DNA of 23,797 bases, taken from contig CAZVLE010000101.1 in the NCBI GenBank assembly GCA_964627855.1, positions 1 to 23,797 on the forward strand, read 5' to 3'. Positions 8,336 through 17,800 of this stretch are shown here, one piece after another (position 1 is the first letter of the stretch; each line of letters opens with the position of its first letter). This DNA is from CAZVLE01 sp964627855. GTDB taxonomy: Bacteria; Bacillota; Dethiobacteria; DTU022. The notes beneath the pieces were generated by a model. It worked only from the letters and a program-made list of their open reading frames with translations, was not told the DNA's origin and did not search any database. Position numbers and translations under genes: made by a program.

Positions 8336-8854
8336 TCATTCGCTGGGTTGGAAGAGCTGCTCGGCCATAAACCATAAAACAGTGTAATCAGCATCGGAAT
8401 CCATACTCAAACTGTACTGAATGCCCGGCACTGCATCATACCAGAGAATTACTCCGACTATTGTATCGCCATCATCGGCGATTAAAGTTTTACCGCTGCA
8501 GTAGCTGACATCTGTATCCACTTCTTCAGTCCAATCATAGTACATACCGGAAATATCCGTCCATTCTGCTGCTGCGCTGGCGCGGTAATTGTAGCCAATA
8601 TCATCTAATGTAAAGTCAACCTGCGCTATTTTACCCTCATCGCCCATATCAATAATACTATAGACGATATCTTCCGCCCCGTATGGCGTCATGAGACTGA
8701 AGCCCAGCTCCTCCATTATCTCTTCTGCCGATGATTCCTGAACAGGATTTGGCATTTGTGCCTGGGGTGTTTCTGCTTCGTCTGCAGAGCATGCTACCAC
8801 CACTAAACTAATCATTACCAGGAATAAAACAACTAAGCTTTTTTTTGCCATCAT
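8336..8854 (-). CDS. Small secreted lipoprotein, unknown function
   Basis: This 172-residue protein opens with MMAKKSLVVLFLVMISLVVV followed by AC, a signal peptide ending in a lipobox (VVAC, Cys22), so it should be lipid-anchored on the outer face of the membrane. The mature part is short, acidic and without a domain I recognise; it includes the segment EEIMEELGF and several WTD/YYDW aromatic patches. Two adjacent ATGs (8854 and 8851) follow an AAAGGAG SD; the second has the more usual spacing. A partial copy of the gene lies just downstream (8098-8292) and a signal-peptide-like mini-ORF lies just upstream, so the locus seems prone to duplication. Confidence 0.75.
   Translation of the reverse strand: MMAKKSLVVLFLVMISLVVVACSADEAETPQAQMPNPVQESSAEEIMEELGFSLMTPYGAEDIVYSIIDMGDEGKIAQVDFTLDDIGYNYRASAAAEWTDISGMYYDWTEEVDTDVSYCSGKTLIADDGDTIVGVILWYDAVPGIQYSLSMDSDADYTVLWFMAEQLFQPSE
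8628..8746. repeat. Direct repeat, copy 2 (119 bp)
   Basis: This is the parent copy inside the intact lipoprotein gene. It encodes roughly residues 37-76, just after the signal sequence. See copy 1 at 8100-8217. Confidence 0.85.
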
Positions 8855-8906
8855 TACTTCTCCTTTCTTTTTGCCTTTTTAGTTTACAATATCAACAGGG
8901 TAATAG

Positions 8907-8972
8907 TCATCTACCAATAATCAAGACCAGGAGCACAAACAAGGCCACTTTTAAACTTTTCTTCTTTTTCAA
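8907..8972 (-). CDS. 21-residue signal-peptide-like mini-ORF
   Basis: A TTG start at 8972 is preceded by AAGGGGTGATC, nearly the full anti-SD complement, at ideal spacing. It opens a 21-codon frame: four lysines after the initiator, then SLKVALFVLLVLIIGR and a TGA. The product would be a tiny membrane peptide with a positively charged N-terminus. It could be a real small membrane protein, or the start of a second lipoprotein gene cut short after its signal sequence, since its KKSL-hydrophobic pattern resembles that of the intact neighbour. The SD strength argues that it is, or recently was, translated. Confidence 0.4.
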   Translation of the reverse strand: MKKKKSLKVALFVLLVLIIGR

Positions 8973-9057
8973 GTGATCACCCCTTCCTACCTATGCATTA
9001 AAATGCCTTTGAAGTTACAAAAGGTTAATCCAGACTTTAAGAGGCAGTCAAAGCCTA

Positions 9058-11163
9058 TTAACCAAGCATGTCGGCCAGGCCGGAAGCGCGCTCCAGGGAG
9101 TGCTTGAGGCCCTGGTTCAGGATTTCTTGCGGGCCGACAATGACCACTGACTTTTTAGCCCGGGTTATCGCCGTGTAGAGCAGCTCCCTGGTTAGCGGGC
9201 GGACATGGACAGTGGGAAGGATAATCGCCACATTTTCATATTCAGACCCCTGGGCCTTATGCACTGTGGTTGCCCAGGCCGGGTCAAGGCGTCCTCTTAG
9301 TGCTTCAATGGGGTAAGCCACGAAGCTGCCGCTCCGGGGGAATACAGCCATCGGTTCAGCAGGTCGCTGTCTTGCTACCGACTCCACAACCACGTTAAGC
9401 ACCAGACCTGAATCGCCATTGTAGAGGCGCAAAGAATAGTCATTGCGGGTCATCAGCACCGGTTCTCCCAGCAAATAATGGGGGCTACCGTTTACCAGAC
9501 CCTCCTTCTTAAGATGTTCCAACCACCGCCGAAAGAACCAGGCATTGACCTCTTCTGAACCTGCCCCCCCGGCGGGCATGCGGGTGGCACAGAGGATTCT
9601 GAACTGTTCGAAATGGTCAAGTACTTCTTTCAGTTTGGCGGTGTTCTCCGGATCGAAACCGGCCGGGCCGGACCTGTATGTGACTGATAGACGTTCATTG
9701 AGATCGGTCAACCGGCTGTTTAGCAGCTCATACCACCTGGTCAGAAAAGCAGCCCTCTGGTATTCATCCCCCGGCATCAGGTGTTCCACGCCTTCAAACA
9801 ATATTTCCGAAACCCCTCTTCTGGTCGCCAGGGCTGAACCGCTCCCAGCCTCCCCGGGAAATCTGCCCTCGTTGATCACTGCCGCCACTTCAAGAATCCT
9901 TTTTCCGGCTGAATCCTCTTCCCTGGCCCGGTAGCTTTTCTCGAGAACCACAACCCGTTGTTTCTCTTTAGTCGCAACATTAGAACGGCAGAGATCCCGC
10001 AGGACAGCTCCTGACTCGATGGAGGGAAGCTGGTCGGCATCGCCTAGAAGAATTAATCTCGCTTCCGGCTGCAGGGCACGCAGAATCTGATCCATCATGG
10101 CCAGGTCGACCATCGAACTTTCGTCAACAATAACCAGTTTTTCTGCAAGAGGATTGCGCTCATTATGCCAGAAGCGATCCCGTCTCGGAGAGTAACCAAG
10201 CAGCCTGTGCAAGGTGGTGGAAGGAGGGCAATTATCGATCAGCCAGAGATCGGCTTCAGCGGCTCCTTCGAGAGCTGCCAGTTGACCGGTTACCGACTGG
10301 CGCAACCTGTCAGCTGCCTTACCCGTTGGGGCAGCGAGAGCGACCGATTGAAGCAAAGATCGGCCGGTCCTGGCCAAAACACGTAAGATACTGGCCACGA
10401 TCGAAGTTTTACCGCTTCCCGGCCGCCCGCTGATCACTGTTATTCGGCCGCTCAAAGCCTTGCATATCGCCAGCTTCTGCTGTTCATCCAGACCGGCTTG
10501 CACAAAACCTACTGTTGGCGGTGTGGCAAAAACCTCCCGCAAAGCCTCTTCCAGGGTTACTGCCTCCGGTTCATCAACAGCTGGTTTTATAGCGCCGATC
10601 ATTGTGACAGATGTAATCCGTGCCTTTAATAATTTTCCGACTCTCCCTTCCATAGCATGTAGTTTTTGCATGTAGAGGCAACCGTGATCAAAAATTAGCG
10701 GCCTGTAATGATCCGGTTTGCCGAAAATGCCGGCCAATCCGCTGTCGCTCGGGTTATCGCAAGCCTTCTCAGCCTCCCCGAGGATTACTCTTATTACAGC
10801 CTTTTCAGCATCATCTGCCTGCAAATCCTTTAAGATTCGATTAAAATGACCGCTCTCGGCCAGTGGCAACCTGGTGCTGCCCTCAACCGACATGGCCTGA
10901 ACAGCCAGTATGAGCAGCAGCAGGGCCCGCTGTTTTTCAAAACCGAGATCCCGACCGGCCAGAGAGGCTATTTCCCAGGCGAAAAAAAGATCACCGGAAT
11001 CCAGATTCAGCTCGCCAATGCGGTCAAGTAAGGAGCAGGGCAAATCAGAAACCACGCCAATAGCCGCACCGGTTATTTTTTTATCCCGGCCGGTTAGTAA
11101 AGCAGCCAGGCTCATGGGTGTCCAGTCAATTTTCGCTGCCACTGTCTCCACCCCTTTCAGCAT
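9058..11163 (-). CDS. recD: RecBCD helicase subunit RecD
   Basis: RecD is the fast 5'-3' SF1B helicase of the RecBCD complex. After an N-terminal domain (about residues 1-220), the motor shows Walker A GRPGSGKT (246-253, Lys252), APTGKAADRL (about 278-287), Walker B VIVDESSMVD (Asp347, Glu348), LLGDADQLPS (about 372-381), and the C-terminal TVHKAQGSEYENV (about 633-645) and YTAITRAKKS (663-672). At 701 residues it is somewhat longer than the E. coli protein (608). It is the last gene of the recCBD operon and overlaps the 3' end of recB. The ATG at 11163 gives a 38-nt overlap, with AGGGA six bases upstream. A GTG at 11142, behind AAGGGGTGGAG, is an equally good alternative and gives 17 nt. Either implies coupled translation. 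Confidence 0.93.
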   Translation of the reverse strand: MLKGVETVAAKIDWTPMSLAALLTGRDKKITGAAIGVVSDLPCSLLDRIGELNLDSGDLFFAWEIASLAGRDLGFEKQRALLLLILAVQAMSVEGSTRLPLAESGHFNRILKDLQADDAEKAVIRVILGEAEKACDNPSDSGLAGIFGKPDHYRPLIFDHGCLYMQKLHAMEGRVGKLLKARITSVTMIGAIKPAVDEPEAVTLEEALREVFATPPTVGFVQAGLDEQQKLAICKALSGRITVISGRPGSGKTSIVASILRVLARTGRSLLQSVALAAPTGKAADRLRQSVTGQLAALEGAAEADLWLIDNCPPSTTLHRLLGYSPRRDRFWHNERNPLAEKLVIVDESSMVDLAMMDQILRALQPEARLILLGDADQLPSIESGAVLRDLCRSNVATKEKQRVVVLEKSYRAREEDSAGKRILEVAAVINEGRFPGEAGSGSALATRRGVSEILFEGVEHLMPGDEYQRAAFLTRWYELLNSRLTDLNERLSVTYRSGPAGFDPENTAKLKEVLDHFEQFRILCATRMPAGGAGSEEVNAWFFRRWLEHLKKEGLVNGSPHYLLGEPVLMTRNDYSLRLYNGDSGLVLNVVVESVARQRPAEPMAVFPRSGSFVAYPIEALRGRLDPAWATTVHKAQGSEYENVAIILPTVHVRPLTRELLYTAITRAKKSVVIVGPQEILNQGLKHSLERASGLADMLG

Positions 11164-14100
11164 CTGCCGTCCCTGTAGCTACAATGGACGAGATTACATC
11201 TCCGCCCCATTCAGTGCGTTTTACCAGGGCCCTTTCCCACCCGGCAATTTTTTCGAAGGTTGGGCGGGAAAACCAGATGCCCCGGGTTTCTCCCCCGCCT
11301 GCATTTGCAGCCCCGACACCCCGGATAAAGGCGTAGAGGATACCGCCGAATTTCTCTTCATACTCTTTAGCGGAACTGATATTCAAGAGTCGAATAACAG
11401 CCAGGCTGTATACCCGGGCCTGAAGATCATAGTTTTTTTCCACGTGGTCGGCAAGAACTGACCTCTCATAAGAAGGCAGGCGGTCACTTTTCCAGTCAAG
11501 CAGATATATTTTCTTTTCGTGCTCGAAAACAAGGTCGATCAGGCCCTGTAAAAAGCCACGCATCACCCGGTAAGGCGGCAAATCGTCACTCGTCGCACGG
11601 CCATCGTTGCCACCCAGCAGGGGATGAAATTCCTCCGGGATGGGATAGGAAAAGAACATTTCCGGGCAATGGCGCTTACCCGAAGCTAAACCACCCGGCA
11701 TAGTAAGCACTGCCGTGCCTTCCAGGTTTTCAACCCGCAGTGGGGTCCTCAGGGCGTTGTAAACCAGCTGCAAAACTTCATCGGAAAACATTTCCGCAAA
11801 ACCGTGCCGGCGCAGGGCGGCTGCAGCCCGCTGTTTTACCTTCTCATCTGCAGCCCAGCTGGCAAATTCCCTGTCTTTGAGCTCTTCAGCCGGGGTAATC
11901 TCCAGCAGGGCATGCAACATAATTCCCGTTTCACGTCCGCCGGGTAAACTCGCCTGATCCTGCCCTTCACCACTGTCTAAAGCGGGCAAACCGAGCGAGT
12001 CGGGAAACGGAAACCCATCTTCAGCTTCAGCGGCCACCTCTTCATCACGCCTGGACGCACCATCATCTAAGTCTGCTGTAGCAGCCTGCCAGGCCTTGCC
12101 TCTGTTCATCCTTGTATAACTGGTCAGGAGCACACCCCGGTGGGCGGGCTTAATCTTTTCAACTTCCGCTTCTCTTGAAGGCGGCAACTCAAGCAGCCCT
12201 TCTTCAGGCCATCCTTCCGCTGTTACCTCAACCTTCTCTTCACCCGGCAGCCCTTTCAGGCAGTCAACAGGCCTTAAGATATAACAGTTTCCGTCTTCAA
12301 AACGCCCACGTTTCCGCAGTTGGTCAAGCTGTTTTTGCAGCTCCCTGTATAAGCGGCCCAAGCCTTTGTATACATAGCTGTTTTGATCATTTCCGCCAGC
12401 AGGGAATGGCTCGAAATAGGGCAGGTAGAGCCGCGCCTTCGCCCTGGTCAGGGCAACATAGATGAGCCGCTGGTTCTCCTCGTCGATTTCCCTGTCTACG
12501 GCAGCTTCGATTTCCCCGAAAGCGGGGCCGATATGCAGGCAGCGCCTGTTATCGCGGTGATAAATATTCATATTGATGTCGTCCACGGGCGGATCGCCGA
12601 ACCCCCCGGCAATAAAGATTACTGAAGCTTCAAGTCCCTTGGCCTTGTGCATGGTCAGGATCTGGACTGCGTCCCGATCGGTTTCCAACCTCTGGATATC
12701 GCCCTCACGCCCTTCCGGAAGTTTACGGCCATCAATACGCGCTTTCAGGTTGCGGACGAGTTCGCTCAGGGTAACCGGGTGAGCATGAGTTTCGGCCAGC
12801 AGCAGCTCGAGAAGATGCAGGTAGTTGGTCAATGCCCTCTCATTGTCGGCGAAAACAAGTCTCCTTACAAGCCCCGTTTCAGTCAAAATCTTTTCAAAGA
12901 GTTTTGACCAGGCCTGGTCGTCGGCCAGATGCTTCCAGTCATGAAGCATGATGGCAAGGGGGTGACTTTCGCCGGCCTCCTTCCAGGCCTGCAGATCGGA
13001 AAGATCTATCCCGAAGAAAGGTGTAAGCCAGGCCGCCATCCTGGAGGCCGGATCGGTCGGTGTATCAACGGCACAGAGAAGTCGGTATAAATCATCGGCT
13101 TCAGTTGTTTGAAAAAGCCCCTCCTGCTTATAGAAAGCATGGGGAATGCCAAAGCGGCGGAGAACCGCACCGATCATTTGTCCTTCTGATGCTGAACGGG
13201 TCAGGATATAGATATCGCTCAGCTTGATCGGTTTCGGCTCACCAGCTCCGCTTCCGGTGAGCAGGCCGCCTTTTTCGGATAAAAGACGACTGATCTCTTC
13301 CCCGATAAAGCGAGCAACCCCCTTCCTGACCAGATCAGCATAAAGCTTGTCTCCCCTTCCGTGCAGGTGCAGCAGGTGAACAGGCACTGCCGGTCGACCC
13401 TCTTCCAGGGCAACCCTGCTCCTGTCACCGCATTTTACCGCCTCATTATAACTGTTCAGGCCGGTGAAAAAAGAGCTTCCGCAGTCATCCTGGGTGGTGA
13501 GGATCTCGTTTATCGCTTCAATCAGCGCTTCCGTGGAGCGGAAATTATCCATTAGCGGCAGCCGTACTGCCTTGCACTTTCCAGTAAGGTATGTTTTTGC
13601 CTGCTCGTAGGTATGCACATCGGCCCCGCGGAAGCTGTAAATGGCCTGCTTGGGGTCGCCGATGATGTAGAGGTAATGTCTATCCGTACCGTCGACAAAG
13701 ATCTTTTTAAAGATAGCCCACTGAACCGGGTCAGTATCCTGGAATTCATCGACCAGGGCAAACTTCCAGCGTTTCCTGAGGGTCCCAATCAGCCCTGCGG
13801 CCTTCTCTCCTGTCAACGCATCCAGAACACCCAGCAGCATATCATCGTAATCAAAAAGGCCTAACGAGCGCTTTCTGGCTGCAAGCCTGTTCTGCACCCG
13901 CGGCAACAACTTGTAGACAAAAAAACTGTTATCACCGGCCGCCAGTTCAAGCATTCTATTCACTTTTCCATGAAAGCTAACGATTAGATCGGGAGCACCG
14001 TCCATTTCTGCCATCCGCCAGAGGTGATCGAAGCGGCTGGCATTTCGCTTATTGATTGTCATTTTTTTAATGGCCCACTCGAAAAGCTGACCTACAGCCT

Positions 14101-14887
14101 GGTTATGATTTTCCCGGTCGCCCTGAAGTAAAGTGTCAATAAAGCTGTTGATGATCTTTTCTAAACCGGTGTAATCCTTTTTGTCGGCAAAGTAGGACCG
14201 GCCAGCCTCCTTCAACTTTTCCGCATCGGGCAGGTCTGCCATTTCTTCTGTAAAAGCTTCCGGGTCCCACTCAGGCGTGACCGGGCAGCGGTCCGGACAG
14301 CCTTCCCGGTGGCAGCGGTAAAGAAACTGTTCCAGCTTAAGCATTGATTTATCATCTTCGAGCCAGCGCCTGAGTGCTTCCCCCGCGCCGCTTTGTTCAA
14401 CCAGCACCCGGCGCGCTTCTTCCCGGAAAGCGAAGCCGAACATCTCCGCCCCGTCGACATGCTCCTGCTCAAAAAGGCGTCCGCCAAGAAAAGCCTGCTC
14501 GGAAAGGACCCGGTGGCAAAAGCCGTGAATAGTTGAAATCTGGGCCCCGTCAAAGCGGAAGAGAGCTTCGCGCAACCGGCTCCTGATCGAATCATCGATT
14601 GCCCAGTAATCATTAACACTTGCATCTGGCTCCAGATCACCGCTTTCATCACAGACACGGCGGATCAGTGTTCTGACCCGCTCGCGCAGCTCCCTGGTGG
14701 CGGCATCGGTGAAGGTTACAACCAGGATCTCCTCAATCTTCGCCTGCCCCCGGATCAGAATATCGAGCACCAGGTGTTCCAGGGTATAGGTTTTACCCGT
14801 ACCGGCCGAAGCCTCGATGACGGCATGCCTCTTTCCCGGTTCCAGCAGCCTCAATATTTCGGGACGCCTGAAGTAAGCGGTGTTCAT
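11126..14887 (-). CDS. recB: RecBCD helicase-nuclease subunit RecB
   Basis: RecB supplies the 3'-5' SF1A helicase and the only nuclease of RecBCD, processing double-strand ends for RecA loading. In order: Walker A EASAGTGKT (Lys32), VVTFTDAATRELRERV (motif Ia), STIHGFCHRVL (about 117), VDEFQDTDPVQW (Walker B, Asp380), IIGDPKQAIYSFRGAD (motif III), NFRST, TMHKAKGLEASV (about 746) and YVALTRAKARLY (motif VI, about 808). The C-terminal nuclease is intact: MLHALLE (His992), LIDLVFE (Asp1118) and LLDWKS (Asp1131, Lys1133). The length of 1253 is close to the E. coli protein (1180). The start ATG overlaps the recC stop as ATGA. AddA is the nearest alternative, but the partner genes are RecC and RecD, not AddB. 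Confidence 0.93.
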   Translation of the reverse strand: MNTAYFRRPEILRLLEPGKRHAVIEASAGTGKTYTLEHLVLDILIRGQAKIEEILVVTFTDAATRELRERVRTLIRRVCDESGDLEPDASVNDYWAIDDSIRSRLREALFRFDGAQISTIHGFCHRVLSEQAFLGGRLFEQEHVDGAEMFGFAFREEARRVLVEQSGAGEALRRWLEDDKSMLKLEQFLYRCHREGCPDRCPVTPEWDPEAFTEEMADLPDAEKLKEAGRSYFADKKDYTGLEKIINSFIDTLLQGDRENHNQAVGQLFEWAIKKMTINKRNASRFDHLWRMAEMDGAPDLIVSFHGKVNRMLELAAGDNSFFVYKLLPRVQNRLAARKRSLGLFDYDDMLLGVLDALTGEKAAGLIGTLRKRWKFALVDEFQDTDPVQWAIFKKIFVDGTDRHYLYIIGDPKQAIYSFRGADVHTYEQAKTYLTGKCKAVRLPLMDNFRSTEALIEAINEILTTQDDCGSSFFTGLNSYNEAVKCGDRSRVALEEGRPAVPVHLLHLHGRGDKLYADLVRKGVARFIGEEISRLLSEKGGLLTGSGAGEPKPIKLSDIYILTRSASEGQMIGAVLRRFGIPHAFYKQEGLFQTTEADDLYRLLCAVDTPTDPASRMAAWLTPFFGIDLSDLQAWKEAGESHPLAIMLHDWKHLADDQAWSKLFEKILTETGLVRRLVFADNERALTNYLHLLELLLAETHAHPVTLSELVRNLKARIDGRKLPEGREGDIQRLETDRDAVQILTMHKAKGLEASVIFIAGGFGDPPVDDINMNIYHRDNRRCLHIGPAFGEIEAAVDREIDEENQRLIYVALTRAKARLYLPYFEPFPAGGNDQNSYVYKGLGRLYRELQKQLDQLRKRGRFEDGNCYILRPVDCLKGLPGEEKVEVTAEGWPEEGLLELPPSREAEVEKIKPAHRGVLLTSYTRMNRGKAWQAATADLDDGASRRDEEVAAEAEDGFPFPDSLGLPALDSGEGQDQASLPGGRETGIMLHALLEITPAEELKDREFASWAADEKVKQRAAAALRRHGFAEMFSDEVLQLVYNALRTPLRVENLEGTAVLTMPGGLASGKRHCPEMFFSYPIPEEFHPLLGGNDGRATSDDLPPYRVMRGFLQGLIDLVFEHEKKIYLLDWKSDRLPSYERSVLADHVEKNYDLQARVYSLAVIRLLNISSAKEYEEKFGGILYAFIRGVGAANAGGGETRGIWFSRPTFEKIAGWERALVKRTEWGGDVISSIVATGTADAERGGDSGSEN

Positions 14888-17800
14888 TTGACAACCTCCA
14901 GGGAGATAATATCTTCGAAGAGCGGGCCGAAACGACGAAAAACCATCTGAAATGCCACTTCTGCAGCAGGCGGCAGGTAGTTTCGCGGTGACGGCACCGG
15001 ACCCCAGAGGCTGGAAAAGCGGGACCAGTTATTACCGGCCATATTTACAATCAACCTGACCAGTTCACTGCCATCGAAGCCGGCAGCAAATTCTTTCATA
15101 GAGATACCGCTTAACATCGACTGGTTCCGGCCACCGCCGACCAGCTCGTAATAATGGGTTATCACTGCCTCAACCGGCAGCAAGTAAGCGTGATGAGCGC
15201 TTAGCAGGTCTTCTGCCAGCAGGGAAAGCCATTTAAAGGCTTTTTCCTGATTTGCCGGTTGCAGCCGCATCCTGTAGATAGCAGTCTCTTCCGGCCCGTC
15301 AGAGAAGCAGAGCAGAATTTGCCTTTCACCATCACCTAAAACTCCTGCCGCTGCCAGCAAAGCCTGGTCGATCAGACCCCGCAGCAAATAGCGAAAACTG
15401 CCTGTTACTGCTGTCTTACCATGGCTTGAAAAAGGTTTTCTGGCCAGGAAAGTTATTGTTACCGGCCAGCCCTTGATCAGTCCGTCGCTGAGTCCTCCAA
15501 GATGCACTGCTATCCTTTGTTTATCACTGTCTCTTTTCTTAATTTCAAGATCTAAACTCAGCGGGTCTAGGACACGTTCAGTAGAGCTTAGCCCCTTCGA
15601 GCGGCCCAGGCGGACTCGTTCCAGCGGTTGGGGTAGAATTGCCGCGACTCCTCCATCTCCATTATTAGCCAGCAGTTCAAGTGTAGCCTGCCAACCGGCA
15701 AAGATATCCAGGTGACGCCTTTCGATTACCCTCCCCAATTCACCGACCGGGATCCGCCCTGCCAGACGAAGCCGTTCAATTCGTTTCCGGTAAAGCTCTT
15801 CCGGGCTTTCCCCGCTACTTAGGGATTCCGCAAAAACCTCGCGCATTAGCACTGTTTCAATGAGCCGGTCCACTTCAAAATCTTCCTCTTCCCGGTCAGC
15901 CAGGTCTTCCTCCGTCTCGGTCAGGCCAAGCATGGCCGCAGCCCAACCCTGCATAGGACATTCCAGGAAACGGCGCAGGGTGGAGTGGGAAAGGTAAAAG
16001 GGGGCTTCCAGGGAACTGCCTTCATCTCCGAAGCTCACCCGCGGCACTGCCTTAACAGCAGCCGGAAGCGGTGCTTCTCCGGGCAGGACAAGCATGGAAG
16101 AGAGCTTTTGCCAGGCTCCATCACCGGCAACTTTTTGCAGGGTATTCAGTTCTTCACCCAAGCTTCCGCGAACCTGTAATCCCGGCTCCAGCGAGTCATC
16201 ATCAACCGGCAGGGCATGTTCCCGCCAGTTTTGGGCAATATGTCTGATTTTGGCTTCAATCCTTGCTTCGTCAAAAAAAGTCTCACCGCCATTATCAAGG
16301 CCCTCATAGCGCCTCAGCTGGGGCTCGTGATAAATTGCCTGGATATCTTCTTCAGTGAGGTAGTTTTGCTTTAATATATGAAGCAGTTCCTGCACAACCG
16401 CCGAAGGCTGCAGGGGGTCGCCGGTCTGCTCGTCTCTCTTCACATAGGAAAGGTAAAGCCTCTCCCGACTGCATAGCAGTGTTTCAAGAAACATGTAACG
16501 ATCCCGTTCGGCTGGGTCCACATCTCCGGCCCGTCTAGCGGCAGCCCGCAAATCAAGGGCATCCCTGCTCCCGGCTGCAGGGAAAAGCCCCTCGCCCAGG
16601 CCAAGCAGAAAGATCACCTTGAAAGGTATAACCCGCATTGGCAGGAAGGATGAAACGACCACCCCTTCAGCCAGGTACTGCCCCCTGGCGCTGCCTAAAG
16701 ACTCAATCGCCTTCCCGGTGATCTCAGCCGCTATCCTGCCACTTATCTTCTGCCCTAAATCCATCTTTTCCAATTTTGCCAGCGCTCGGAGCAGGCGCAG
16801 GCGATCCCTTTTATCAGCCTCATCTTCTAAATGGAGGTAAGTATCAATTTGAGCGCTGTAGAAACTGGCCCAGTCACTCAAAGTCATCTTGCTGCTGCGC
16901 ACAAAGCGGGCCTCTAACAGTAAAGAACGGGCCAGCATCCCGAAACGGGCCGCCACCGTGCGAAGCGAACCGGATACCTCTTCAACTAGCCATTGATCCT
17001 CACCTACCTGGAAAATTCGCTCATCACCGCTCTTTTCACCGGTCATAAAGGCTCCGAGAGCCAGCCGCCTGATACCCTGGTCCCAGTTGTATACATCACG
17101 ATCGACATAGGTTCCCTCAAAGTCGGTGCGATCAGCCCCGAAAACAATGCCCAGTGCTTCGGCCAGCGCTGTCAGGTCACCGGGGGAAAGACCAGCAAAA
17201 CGTCCGATAACAGCGGGGTGGCTCATCAAGGCCAGCATCTCTGCCCGGGAAAAACGGCCAAAAGGCAGCTTAAGCAGCAGAGTCATCACCTCGAAAATAC
17301 GGCTCCCTGCCGTCCCGGGCAGGTCGGATACACTGTTCGGCAGATTATGACTGGATGCAAAAACAGTTTCAACCTGAGGCAGGTAGATATCTCGTCCGGC
17401 ACTGTTGATAATCACGGCTATATCACTAAATCGTAAGGGTGGCTTGCCCCGATCATTTTTCATCAGCTTCCAGATCTCATCAGCCACCCATTCCACTTCA
17501 CGGCGTACCGACGGGGCCGCAATTAGTTTGATCGTATTATCCGGCTTATGGGAATCTGCCCTACCCTTATCCTCCGTTTTCTCCGGTTCACGGAAAAGGA
17601 TATCTCTCTGGAGCACCTGAAGAAGGCTTCCGCCTTCCGGCTCCGTAAACCTGTCAGTAAAGTCGCAATCGGTCAGTTCTCCGAGCAGGCGCACATGTTC
17701 ACGGCCGGGATGGCCCCAATAGCGAAGGGCCGGGTTGTCGGCTGCGAAAAGCCCGAAAGGATCGTCGTTTTCAGTTTCACCGCCCTCGGCCCAGATGCGC

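Noticed and set aside
10910..11461. Plus-strand ORF of 183 codons across the recB/recD junction
   Set aside because: It is antisense to two clear genes and its composition is that of a shadow frame in GC-rich coding DNA.
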